Shown: piece by piece, positions 54,173-61,862 of the stretch
Layout: each line of letters begins with the position of its first letter
Numbering within the stretch: the stretch's first letter is position 1
From: an uncultured Schlesneria sp.
Lineage (GTDB): Bacteria > Planctomycetota > Planctomycetia > Planctomycetales > Planctomycetaceae
NCBI GenBank assembly: GCA_903871875.1
Contig: CAIQIR010000079.1
Location: 215,193-279,192, forward strand
Length of the DNA stretch: 64,000 nt
Direction: 5' to 3'
Position numbers and translations under genes: made by a program
The notes under the pieces: generated by a model
Databases searched by the model: none
What the model saw: only the letters and a program-made list of their open reading frames with translations
What the model was told of the DNA's origin: nothing

Positions 54173-55387
54173 ATGAAAGCCACGATCCAATTATTTGCTG
54201 TTTTGGTATTTGTCTGCACCGGTTGTCAGCGGGCACAAACGGCTCAAAACCTTGAATCGACCCCGGCAGAGCCGACTGCGATTAGTTCCGTACAACCAGC
54301 GACGCAGGTCGAAACCCCCTCTCCACACGTATCTCCACCTGTCCAGCCGCCAGTGGCGCCGCCGCAGGCACCTGCAGTATCGGAAGGAGCCGTCGCCGCG
54401 CCCGTTAAGGCGATAACTCCAAGCGAAGCAGAGCCGTCGGTAACTGAGGCCGTGGATGCGAAGCCTGCGGCCGTTGTTGCGGGGGAACCGGGCGGTGGCA
54501 AGGGAGCATTAGCAACGCGCGAGGCGAAGCGGAAAAAGCCGGCGACTGTGGCTAAGGACGATCCCTTGCAAGCGGCGATAACCGCTGCTCGCGATCGTAG
54601 GAGGGGCGAATTTGATCTGAAAATAAAGCAGATCATTTCGGCCAAGGAGGCGTTAAAACGGGCGACGATTGCAGGCGACGTCGAAAAGACCGAACAGGTG
54701 AAAACGCTGATCGCGGGAAATCAGAATGAGCTGAGAAAGTTGATGTCAGCACCTCTCCGTTCTGGCGTGTTGTGGCCGATGCGATTTGAAGTCGGACAGT
54801 TGGGAACCCTCGCGGAGTGGATAGATGTTCTTCAAGTGTTGGATAAGAAAACCGGGGAGGTCCTGGTCACGACGCATCTAGGCCAACCGCGGATGACTTT
54901 CAAGGTCGTCGGCGTCGATACTAAAAACATGATCGACGGCGGGCGGTTTTCGTCGCCCGACACATTTGCGGTCGTTGGCACCCATTCGTACGAAACCGTC
55001 GCCGGTGGTAGTAAGACGATATTTGAACTCCATAAGTGTGATCTCGATGATGCTTTTTCGGCTGATGAATTGAAGGTCGTCGGCGAGCATGCGGACCAGA
55101 ATTACGCAATTGTTCTCACGGAAGCGGAACAAGCTCAGGCGAAGGCCGCGCGTGAAGTCTACGAGAATGCCCGACTCGAAAAGCAAGCAATGGCGAAAGA
55201 AGAAGCCGGTAAGAAAGAGCTCGAAATGAAAGCTCGTCGCGGGAAGTCTTACTTGGAATCCGCGAAGTCATTACTTGTTAAAGATCAGCGTCCCGCCGCG
55301 CGGAAGTTCTTGGAGAAGGCGATCGCCGACGATCCTGACTCCGAATCAGGCAAAGAAGCCGCCAAGCTGCTGAAGACATTGAAATGA
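54173..55387 (+). CDS. hypothetical lipoprotein with proline-rich and coiled regions
   Basis: 404 residues from MKATIQLFAVLVFVCTGCQ, a lipoprotein-type signal ending at Cys18. Residues 20-140 are disordered, rich in Pro, Ala, Val and Glu. Residues 150-200 form a charged helical segment (ITAARDRRRGEFDLKIKQIISAKEALKRA). A beta-rich domain follows (MRFEVGQLGTLAEWIDVLQVLDKKTGEVLVTTHLGQPRMTFKVVGVDTKNM). A charged helix and a TPR-like end close the protein (GKSYLESAKSLLVKDQRPAARKFLEKAIADDPDSESGKEAAKLL). Probably anchored at a membrane surface. The domain resembles other planctomycete hypotheticals without a named function. The 3' end overlaps the frame of duplicated element B on the other strand. 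Confidence 0.72.
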   Translation: MKATIQLFAVLVFVCTGCQRAQTAQNLESTPAEPTAISSVQPATQVETPSPHVSPPVQPPVAPPQAPAVSEGAVAAPVKAITPSEAEPSVTEAVDAKPAAVVAGEPGGGKGALATREAKRKKPATVAKDDPLQAAITAARDRRRGEFDLKIKQIISAKEALKRATIAGDVEKTEQVKTLIAGNQNELRKLMSAPLRSGVLWPMRFEVGQLGTLAEWIDVLQVLDKKTGEVLVTTHLGQPRMTFKVVGVDTKNMIDGGRFSSPDTFAVVGTHSYETVAGGSKTIFELHKCDLDDAFSADELKVVGEHADQNYAIVLTEAEQAQAKAAREVYENARLEKQAMAKEEAGKKELEMKARRGKSYLESAKSLLVKDQRPAARKFLEKAIADDPDSESGKEAAKLLKTLK

Positions 55388-56202
55388 GCCGCTTTCATTT
55401 CGATTCGGCGCTGTCCCCATCGCGTGTCGTCCAGGCGGCGCGGACCGTGATTGGGTGGGGCTCTTGGTGCGGCGGAAATTCGGTCATCTCCTCGACAGAA
55501 CGATGAAGCTCCTTTGGCATCAGTAACGAAGCGATAGGACGCATTGGTGGCCTGGTTGTCTGTAACGCAATCGAAGGCACGAGTAGCCAGTCCCTCGGAG
55601 TGTCCTCGAAAAACAATGGCGGGATTGGGAACTGCACCGGGCTGGTTTTTTGAAATTGTGTTGGCAAAGTTGGCCAAGTTGGCAAACATCCCTGTTTTGT
55701 AGCGTTTGAGCCACTTTTGCGTTTGGCCAAGTTGGCCAAGTTCCCTGATTTGTAGCGTTTGCGATTCGCTCGATGCGCGATCGCCGTGATTTTCTGAGCG
55801 CAGGGCCGAAGCGAACGGCGCCAATGCGCAGACGGGTCCCCTGCCCTCGCTAATGAGCGCATCGCCACAGGTGGGTCTGCTTCGGTCACTCCGGGCGATA
55901 TTTTCTGCGGCAGCGGCACCCACCTGGTGACCCAGCAAAGACACCACGCCCAGCAACCCGCAGAGCCATAGCCAGCAGCAGGCCATCCGGAACAAAGGCG
56001 GACCAACAAGACCTCGCTTCTCGTTCGGCCGCCGCGGCCGAACTGGGCCGACGCTTGCGCCGGCTTTGTCACCGACCCGTAGATCGGAACGATCTCGCCC
56101 CGTTTCCGTGCCCGCCTGGGCTTCCCGCCCTCTCACCCGTCGAGTGGTTCTGGCATTGAGCGATCCGATTCCGTGTTGCTGATTGCTGTGTTCACGATTC
56201 AT
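55285..56202 (-). CDS. hypothetical protein of a duplicated element, copy B
   Basis: 305 residues from MNREHSNQQHG with GGAGAG upstream. It shares with copy A (36655-37380): RPNEKRGLVGPPLFR, a hydrophobic WLWLCGLLGVVSLLG, LISEGRGP, QIRELGQLGQTQKWLKRYK and TGMFANLA. After TGMFANLANFANTIS the two copies lose similarity, and here the end of the frame runs 100 bases antisense to the lipoprotein gene, which argues that the true C-terminus or even coding status is doubtful. The conserved promoter module upstream argues for expression. No known family. Confidence 0.4.
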   Translation of the reverse strand: MNREHSNQQHGIGSLNARTTRRVRGREAQAGTETGRDRSDLRVGDKAGASVGPVRPRRPNEKRGLVGPPLFRMACCWLWLCGLLGVVSLLGHQVGAAAAENIARSDRSRPTCGDALISEGRGPVCALAPFASALRSENHGDRASSESQTLQIRELGQLGQTQKWLKRYKTGMFANLANFANTISKNQPGAVPNPAIVFRGHSEGLATRAFDCVTDNQATNASYRFVTDAKGASSFCRGDDRISAAPRAPPNHGPRRLDDTRWGQRRIEMKAAHFNVFSSLAASLPDSESGSSAIAFSKNFRAAGR

Positions 56203-56307
56203 TTCTGTCTCTCCGGGATGTTTTAAAAGCCGACTGTGACATTATTATTGAAAAGCGACAAAAATTGTCAATACATATTGTCGCGTAGTTTCCTTGCAAT
56301 GTCGTAA
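55658..56307 (-). repeat. 650-bp duplicated element, copy B
   Basis: Matches 36837-37485 in the same orientation with patches of near identity and conserved spacing of all control elements. Located 18.8 kb from copy A. Confidence 0.75.
56255..56307 (-). promoter_or_regulatory. promoter with GCGACA-N18-TGTCGC operator, copy B
   Basis: The inverted repeat spans 56255-56284 around TTGACA (56266-56271, minus strand), with an AT-rich TAATAAT segment downstream as -10. TTGCAATGTCGTAA lies at 56294-56307. All offsets equal those of copy A, although the surrounding bases differ. Confidence 0.6.
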
Positions 56308-56475
56308 TGGTGGTGTCCGGGGTGCCGCGAGAGAAAGTCGCGGTTATCTCTGTCAAGACGAGGGGTCGTCTGCGACGGAAATGATATGCGCCGCGGCGGC
56401 GACCGGGCCGCGATTGCAATCGCAAGTGCCTCGACGAAACGACGCTTTAGTCGTTGCCCACCGCTGCGTCTTCTT

Positions 56476-57039
56476 TCATGTCGGCGTCACGGGCGATCGA
56501 AGCGACTCGATTAGTCCAAACACCGCATCAACAAGTGGGTGTCTCGAATCGTCAATGGCCGGACAACGATTCTTGGTCCAGCGATTGTTGCTTCGAATGG
56601 TCGCTTTGCGACTTCCGACGCCCCCGAAATTTGAGCCCGCCGCCCGCGAGGCCAACGATGACGTGATTTGACGGCTTTCGCCGGCACGATTGTCTTGTGT
56701 CTTTTCGTGCCGGTCCTGAATGTATACTGCGAGATTCCGAATCGCTCGTATTGCGTGGTCTTTGTGCGTATCGACGAGCGGTTCCTGGAGTGCGAGTTTG
56801 TAAAGAGCGGTGTTGAACCCGATCAGCTCTTTTATCTGCTCGACGATCTCGGCGTACTCCATCAATGAATGGCCCGGCATCACATGAGGGATTGCCTTCA
56901 TGGCCCCCTCGACCACGATTCTCGGCGGTTTCGGGACTTGGATCGGAGCTCCGCACGCAGGACATGGGGCTACGCGGCCGATAACGCGAATTGGGGCGTC
57001 CAGCTTCGCTCCACACGGGCATTTGAATTTGAGGCGCAT
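56476..57039 (-). CDS. zinc-ribbon protein, hypothetical
   Basis: 187 residues from MRLKFKCPCGAKLDAP. Two cysteine pairs (CPCGAKL and CPACGAPIQVP, 19 residues apart) form a zinc ribbon of the kind that opens many planctomycete proteins. The middle part is helical (HSLMEYAEIVEQIKELIGFNTALYKLALQ; HKDHAIRAIRNLAVYIQDRHEKTQD), then a Ser/Arg/Gly-rich tail. Longer starts at 57081 (ATG) and 57129 (GTG) are possible; none has a strong ribosome site. It is divergent from hxsA; a link with the Hxs system is only positional. Confidence 0.6.
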   Translation of the reverse strand: MRLKFKCPCGAKLDAPIRVIGRVAPCPACGAPIQVPKPPRIVVEGAMKAIPHVMPGHSLMEYAEIVEQIKELIGFNTALYKLALQEPLVDTHKDHAIRAIRNLAVYIQDRHEKTQDNRAGESRQITSSLASRAAGSNFGGVGSRKATIRSNNRWTKNRCPAIDDSRHPLVDAVFGLIESLRSPVTPT

Positions 57040-57230
57040 GGCATCGACCCGGGATGGGTTTTGGCGGACGAATAGTGCCATCTTTGTTAAGGCTACGATA
57101 CAGTTGTTTGTCAGATCGTTCCATTCCACGGCAGTCCCTGGATCATTTCCATTTCGCAGGTTTGATTGTTAGTATCGTTTTGCGACGGCCTCCGCTCACG
57201 AATTGATTGGCACCCAACCAAGGCGAGAAG

Positions 57231-58082
57231 ATGGTTGAACAAGACACAACTCGAGGTTCTGCATCCCGTTTCGCTCAGAAGATTGGAGCGGTAGCGGCTG
57301 CGGCTGCGGCGCTCCTCGGAAGCGGTTCAGCAACTGCTCACGAGAATGACGCTCTCAAGGGTCTTTTTGACCGTGTGTCTATCAGTGCACCCTTGTTCCC
57401 ATCGGTTCAGTTGCCACGTCCCTTGGTCTTGAAATCCAGCGGTATGGGAGGCTCGTTGGCACGAGGTGGTCGGGGGCATTCGTCTCACTCGTCGCATTCT
57501 TCACATGCGTCGCACGCTTCCTCATCTATCGGAGGCAGTCGGCCGTCGCGGGCGTCCAGTGTCCCAGACAGCTCGTCGGGCTCTGTTCTAGAGAGTGCGC
57601 CAAAGAGGCCGGCGGCCAGAACGACGGTTTCAATGCCACCTCGGCCAGTTGTTAAGACGGAACCGAGTCAAAACTTGGCCGTGGCGGCAGAGGTCGTGGC
57701 GGCGCCGGTTCCAGCTAACGGCGCGGATGCCGTCCCGGTGGTCCCTGCGCCCAATCCCAACGCCCCAGTTGTTATGCCTGAGCAGGTCGAGAAGCGACCC
57801 CGGGAGGTGCTGCCCGATCTCCCCGTGGCCCCAGTGGTTGGGCTGGACCTCACTGATCCAACGGTGCGATTTCAGCTCCACATGATCATACACACGGCGC
57901 TAAAAGACAAAGCGTTTATCAAGGACCGAAAGTTCGGTCGTACGAAGTTGTATGAGGTCGGAGAAAAAATCGACAAATTCACGCTGTTTAGCGTTGATTA
58001 CAAGGAAGAAACCATTCAGCTCAAGGACGGAAACAACGCTCCGATTTTGCTGAAGAAACACGTAATTGGCGGCTCCAAATAG
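57231..58082 (+). CDS. hxsA: HxsA-type His-Xaa-Ser repeat protein (modification substrate)
   Basis: 283 residues from ATG 57231 (AAGGCGAG upstream). An Ala-rich signal peptide (KIGAVAAAAAALLGSGSATA) is followed at residues 83-97 by HSSHSSHSSHASHAS, five consecutive His-Xaa-Ser units, with Gly/Arg-rich flanks. A Pro/Val/Ala linker (about 115-205) and a C-terminal globular domain of 75 residues (DPTVRFQLHMIIHTALKDKAF...LYEVGEKIDKFTLFSVDYKEETIQLKDG) follow. In the Hxs systems defined by genome-model work, the repeat protein is the presumed target of the radical SAM pair HxsB/HxsC; chemistry and product are unknown. The repeats here lie mid-protein rather than near the C-terminus. First gene of hxsA-D-B-C. 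Confidence 0.82.
   Translation: MVEQDTTRGSASRFAQKIGAVAAAAAALLGSGSATAHENDALKGLFDRVSISAPLFPSVQLPRPLVLKSSGMGGSLARGGRGHSSHSSHSSHASHASSSIGGSRPSRASSVPDSSSGSVLESAPKRPAARTTVSMPPRPVVKTEPSQNLAVAAEVVAAPVPANGADAVPVVPAPNPNAPVVMPEQVEKRPREVLPDLPVAPVVGLDLTDPTVRFQLHMIIHTALKDKAFIKDRKFGRTKLYEVGEKIDKFTLFSVDYKEETIQLKDGNNAPILLKKHVIGGSK
57477..57521 (+). repeat. five tandem codon triplets encoding His-Xaa-Ser
   Basis: Five 9-bp units (CAT/CAC-TCA/GCG-TCG-like) encode H-S-S three times and H-A-S twice. This is the putative modification zone of HxsA. Confidence 0.85.
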
Positions 58083-58140
58083 AGATATCTGAAGTTACCG
58101 GACGACGGGGCTTCTTGACTGCTGATAAAGGTCACAGTGG

Positions 58141-58512
58141 ATGGACGCCGACTCGCCCTCGCAGATTGTTCTTTGCTTCGATGCTCAGGTTTATCGACTG
58201 GCCGCTGTTAAGAAAGCCGCTTACCGGTTTGGGGATCGGTGTTTCGCGGAGATTCTGGCGAATGTTGACGGTCGAATTGAGGTCCGCCTGACCCCGAAAT
58301 CAAAAACGTCGGCGCTGGATTTGTTAGAGGGCGAATTTCGCAACGAGGTGCTCGATCAGGATCTCCGTGAATCTGTCGCGGAAGAGACGGAACGGGTCAG
58401 AAACCTCCTTTTGGCGCAGGCGTTTTCACAAGTTTCGTTGACCGACCATGCCGGTGAGAGCGGCGACTATCGAAACGACCCGCTCGGGATCGCTTCATCA
58501 CAGGTCCGGTAA
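58141..58512 (+). CDS. hxsD: HxsD-like partner protein
   Basis: 123 residues. The central pattern IVLCFDAQVYRLAAVKKAAYRFGDRCFAEILAN followed by a DGRIEVRLTPK strand is that of the small HxsD proteins, which always accompany HxsB/HxsC. By analogy with PqqD-like RiPP recognition elements it may present the HxsA precursor to the radical SAM enzymes, but this is inference. It has a longer C-terminal tail than usual (AGESGDYRNDPLG). It begins 58 bases after hxsA and ends 47 bases before hxsB, so all are probably in one transcript. Confidence 0.8.
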   Translation: MDADSPSQIVLCFDAQVYRLAAVKKAAYRFGDRCFAEILANVDGRIEVRLTPKSKTSALDLLEGEFRNEVLDQDLRESVAEETERVRNLLLAQAFSQVSLTDHAGESGDYRNDPLGIASSQVR

Positions 58513-58559
58513 TGCTGACTTCATTTTCCACTGAACCATGAGCCATCTTCGAGGTTTGA

Positions 58560-59870
58560 ATGCTGCCGACGCTGCCACTCCTCAATGATCGGTTCCTTGG
58601 CGCTGCCGCTTTCCGTGCCAGAGTGGGGACTGGTTATTCATTGCTGCCGCTTCGGTTGATCGCATTGGATGCCCTTCGTTATGTGCTGACGAACTTCGCC
58701 GGGGAGCATGTCGTGCTGCCGAAAGCGATTGCCCGCCAATTCATTCGGCACGAGCTGGATTCAAATTCTGCGGTCTATGACGAACTGAAGTCCAAGCACT
58801 TTCTTCTGGACGATGACTCTACGGTTGCCCTGGATCTTCTCGCGGTTAAGTATCGGACAAAACAGTCACTGCTGGCCAACTTCACGTCCCTGTTTATGTT
58901 CGTGGTGACGCTTCGATGTGATCATAGCTGTCCATATTGCCAAGTTTCCCGTCAATCTGTTGATCGCCATGCGTACGACATGACGATCGCCGCGGCCGAC
59001 CGCGCGATCGACTTTATGTTTCACAGCCCGTCCCCTGCTATCAAAGTCGAATTCCAGGGCGGGGAGTCGCTGCTGAACTTTGAGTTGATCCGTCACATCG
59101 TTACGCGAGTTAACGACCGCAATGTGCTCGAGGGCCGCGACATTCGATTTGTGATCGCGACCAATCTGATGTGTTTGTCCGACGAGATCCTCTCGTTTTG
59201 CAAAGAGCATGATGTGTTCATCTCGACGAGTCTTGATGGGCCGAGGACGCTGCACAACCAAAACAGACCACGTCCAGGCGGTGATAGTTACGAGGTCGCA
59301 GTCGCTGGGATTGGCCGGTCTCGAGAGGCGCTGGGCGCCGATCGAGTTGCCGCTCTGATGACGACGACAGAAGCGAGCCTGTCGCAGCCCGTGGAAATCG
59401 TCGACGAATATGTTCGCCAAGGGTTTAACAGTATTTTTCTACGCCCTTTGAGCCCTTATGGATTTGCCGTCAAAACAGGCCTGGTGACCGGATATTCCAT
59501 CGAACAGTGGCTGGACTTCTACCGCCGATCGCTGGAGTACATCGTCGAGCTGAATTATCGAGGCATCCCCTTTCGTGAAGACTATTCGAGTCTCATTCTT
59601 CGCAAGATTCTCACTCCCTATCCGACCGGCTACGTCGACTTGCAGTCGCCGGCGGGAATTGGGATTAGCGGAATTGTTTTTAACTATGACGGCGATATTT
59701 ATGCTTCGGATGAAGCGCGGATGTTGGCAGAATCAGGAGATCGCCGATTTCGTCTGGGCAATCTGCATACGGACTCTTTCGAAGAGGTGATGTCGTCGGA
59801 CAATCTGATCGACATTCTCTCGGAGACGATGACTGAGTGTGTTCCGATGTGCGTGGACTGCGGTTTTTAG
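58560..59870 (+). CDS. hxsB: HxsB-like radical SAM maturase, cut by an in-frame amber codon
   Basis: 436 codons to TAG at 59868-59870. The SAM cluster motif is CDHSCPYC (Cys120, 124, 127), with GGESLLNFELI (the GGE motif), VIATNLMCLSDEI and STSLDGPRTLHNQNR typical of this subfamily. The C-terminal auxiliary cluster begins CVPMCVDCGF and then TAG occurs; the frame stays open for 55 further codons (PYCGSDPVYHYATQRDVVGF, then SAFC) to a TAG at 60036-60038. In intact family members I recall the block as a continuous CxxC-YQPYCGSDP, so TAG sits where Gln is expected, one transition from CAG. GAGG precedes the ATG. Either nonsense mutation, sequence error, or readthrough. Confidence 0.85.
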   Translation: MLPTLPLLNDRFLGAAAFRARVGTGYSLLPLRLIALDALRYVLTNFAGEHVVLPKAIARQFIRHELDSNSAVYDELKSKHFLLDDDSTVALDLLAVKYRTKQSLLANFTSLFMFVVTLRCDHSCPYCQVSRQSVDRHAYDMTIAAADRAIDFMFHSPSPAIKVEFQGGESLLNFELIRHIVTRVNDRNVLEGRDIRFVIATNLMCLSDEILSFCKEHDVFISTSLDGPRTLHNQNRPRPGGDSYEVAVAGIGRSREALGADRVAALMTTTEASLSQPVEIVDEYVRQGFNSIFLRPLSPYGFAVKTGLVTGYSIEQWLDFYRRSLEYIVELNYRGIPFREDYSSLILRKILTPYPTGYVDLQSPAGIGISGIVFNYDGDIYASDEARMLAESGDRRFRLGNLHTDSFEEVMSSDNLIDILSETMTECVPMCVDCGF

Positions 59871-60038
59871 CCCTACTGTGGAAGTGATCCCGTTTACCAC
59901 TATGCCACGCAACGCGATGTCGTGGGATTCAAGCCGTCCAGCGCTTTTTGTCAGAAAAACATGGGCATCATGCGTCATCTGATTCATTTATTGGAAGACG
60001 ATGAACGGTCATCCCAAGTTCTGAAGAGCTGGCTTTAG
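59871..60038 (+). pseudogene. continuation of hxsB after the amber codon
   Basis: 55 codons in frame with hxsB and free of further damage: PYCGSDPVYHYATQRDVVGF, KPSSAFCQKNMGIMRHLIHL, LEDDERSSQVLKSWL. It contains the remaining cysteines (positions 440 and 464 of the joined frame) of the auxiliary iron-sulfur region. It has no start codon or ribosome site of its own near the beginning. The joined product would have about 492 residues. Confidence 0.8.
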
Positions 60039-60050
60039 GGCGCGACAACG

Positions 60051-61253
60051 ATGATCAAGTTGCACGGAAAAATGCCCAAGCGCGATGATGGTGAGCCATT
60101 CGTCGTACGGGTTGTGCGGGGAACACCCGGCTCACCGTTAGCCGGCGATCGCGAGGCGTATATCCTTGGGCCAGATGAAGTCGCTCCCCCTGGATATCGG
60201 GCTTATCTTTCGGCAGGTGGCGCCCACCTGCAATCGCCCGGACAAACTCGCGTTATTTGGCCGATTCCTGAAGAACTGTCGTATTTGTCTGACGGAGACA
60301 TTGTCCGCATCAACCCGAAGACTGGTGAACTTTGGGTCGTGTACCGCCGGAGTTCGCCTTTCAACGCAATGCTTTTGACTGAGCGGTGCAACAGCAACTG
60401 TCTGATGTGCTCGCAGCCGCCCAAGGCTGGCGACGACAGCCATCTGGTCAAAGCTTATTTGGACGCCATTCCATTGATGGCACCCGATTCGGCAGAGCTT
60501 GGGATTACTGGAGGCGAGCCCACGCTGCTTGGCGGCTCCTTACTACAGGTACTTCGGGCTTGTAAAGAACATTTGCCTGATACAGCGTTGCACATGCTGT
60601 CGAACGGGAGATTGTTTAATTATCTGTCTCTGTGCCGAGAATTCGAAGCGATTGATCATCCGGACTTCATGATTGGTATTCCGCTTTACTCCGATATTCC
60701 ACATCGGCATGACTTCGTGGTTCAGGCGGCCGGAGCGTTTGACCAGACGGTTCGGGGGATCATGAATTTGGCACGGTGTGGCCAGAGAATTGAAATACGA
60801 ATGGTGTTGCACCGCGAGACAGTGGATCGTCTACCGCAGTTTGCTCGGTTTGTTGCTCGCAACCTCCCCTTTGTGGAGCACATTGCGTTGATGGGGCTCG
60901 AGATGATGGGCTACGTCAAGATGAACCTCGAAGCTCTTTGGATTGATCCCGTTGACTATCGACAGCAGCTTCGGCAAGCCGTGGATGTGCTGCGGCAACA
61001 CGATCTGAATGTTTCCATTTACAACCATCAGTTATGTGTACTTGACCGAGTGCTTTGGCCGGTGGCGCGTAAAAGCATTTCGGACTGGAAGAACGAGTAC
61101 ATCGACAAATGCCGCGAATGTGCGATCCAGGACAGTTGCGGCGGCTTTTTTGCGTCGTCATCGCTACGGCGTTCGGCCCATATCGCGGCGTTCCAAAGTC
61201 ATGAAGTCTGCTCCCCGATTGCCGGGGTAAAAAAACAAGTCTCTAACGTGTAA
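60051..61253 (+). CDS. hxsC: HxsC-like radical SAM maturase
   Basis: 400 residues. The N-terminal 100 residues (FVVRVVRGTPGSPLAGDREAYILG; LSYLSDGDIVRINPKTGELWVVYR) form the family-specific domain. The SAM cluster motif is CNSNCLMC (Cys113, 117, 120) followed by SQPPK, a hallmark of HxsC; GITGGEPTLL and HMLSNGR follow. A C-terminal CRECAIQDSCGG may bind a further cluster or metal. It would act with HxsB on the His-Xaa-Ser repeats. It starts 12 bases after the true end of the hxsB frame, with AGGGCG as ribosome site. In contrast to hxsB it is intact. Confidence 0.88.
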   Translation: MIKLHGKMPKRDDGEPFVVRVVRGTPGSPLAGDREAYILGPDEVAPPGYRAYLSAGGAHLQSPGQTRVIWPIPEELSYLSDGDIVRINPKTGELWVVYRRSSPFNAMLLTERCNSNCLMCSQPPKAGDDSHLVKAYLDAIPLMAPDSAELGITGGEPTLLGGSLLQVLRACKEHLPDTALHMLSNGRLFNYLSLCREFEAIDHPDFMIGIPLYSDIPHRHDFVVQAAGAFDQTVRGIMNLARCGQRIEIRMVLHRETVDRLPQFARFVARNLPFVEHIALMGLEMMGYVKMNLEALWIDPVDYRQQLRQAVDVLRQHDLNVSIYNHQLCVLDRVLWPVARKSISDWKNEYIDKCRECAIQDSCGGFFASSSLRRSAHIAAFQSHEVCSPIAGVKKQVSNV

Positions 61254-61267
61254 GCAAAGGTCAATCT

Positions 61268-61471
61268 ATGTGGGAATCGCTCGCGATCTCAGCCGCTTTC
61301 GGCATCATGGGAATTCTCATGTCCGCTTTCGGCTATAAGCTATTCGACCTGATCGAGACGAAAATCGATTTCGCCGAGGAAATCAAAAAAGGCAACATCG
61401 CGGCAGCCATTGTCATCGCGGGTTTCCTGATGGGGATTTGCTTCATCATCGGACGAACTGTGGGGAGCTAA
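61268..61471 (+). CDS. DUF350 family small membrane protein
   Basis: 67 residues with two helices (ISAAFGIMGILMSAFGYKLFDLI and AAIVIAGFLMGICFIIGRTV) separated by the conserved polar loop ETKIDFAEEIKKGNIAAAIV, the DUF350 pattern. AAAGGTC precedes the ATG, 14 bases after hxsC, so it is part of the Hxs transcript. DUF350 proteins are often found with glutathionylspermidine-synthase-like or secretion genes; the function is unknown. It may help hold or export the modified HxsA (speculative). Confidence 0.75.
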   Translation: MWESLAISAAFGIMGILMSAFGYKLFDLIETKIDFAEEIKKGNIAAAIVIAGFLMGICFIIGRTVGS

Positions 61472-61862
61472 GCGTATCGGGCAATCTTGTTCGACTGAAA
61501 CGTCGACGATGGTGAAACTGCGTCGATCTGATATATGTATGGAGAATTCATGATTCGCCGGGCGGTGGCCGAGAAAAATCAACGGCGATTGTTACACAAC
61601 GTAAGCTCGTACGTGCTGTTCGGGGGCTGCTTCCGAATGCAGTCTTCCTAATCTGGTTTTAGGCCCTCGTAATTTGTTTTTGCGGTACGAAGGCGCTAAT
61701 TCGGTTGCCTGGGTTAGTGGTGCAGGCAGCCAGAGCGTTGTCCCATCATCGTGATCCTGCGCGAAATGTAGGCAGCTGCCGGTTTATGGAATGTGACGAA
61801 CACTTAGTTGTTTGAAAAGTTCAGGTGGCTATCACTGCCGGTGCAACGTAAAGGATATGTCG
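61472..61862. other. intergenic between the Hxs operon and the parA pair
   Basis: 391 bases. It contains the small open frame at 61550-61651 listed separately; otherwise no clear signals. The gap suggests a separate promoter for the parA pair. Confidence 0.4.
61550..61651 (+). CDS. possible 33-residue peptide
   Basis: ATG preceded by GGAG at five bases; product MIRRAVAEKNQRRLLHNVSS plus 13 residues ending RMQSS. Basic, without known similarity. Supported only by the ribosome site, so it may be chance. Confidence 0.2.
   Translation: MIRRAVAEKNQRRLLHNVSSYVLFGGCFRMQSS

Noticed and set aside
45892..60038. General reassignment of TAG to an amino acid
   Set aside because: TAG ends pyk, the TetR gene, the second ketoacyl synthase, lexA, the kinase gene and hxsA at normal protein lengths, so TAG is a working stop codon here.
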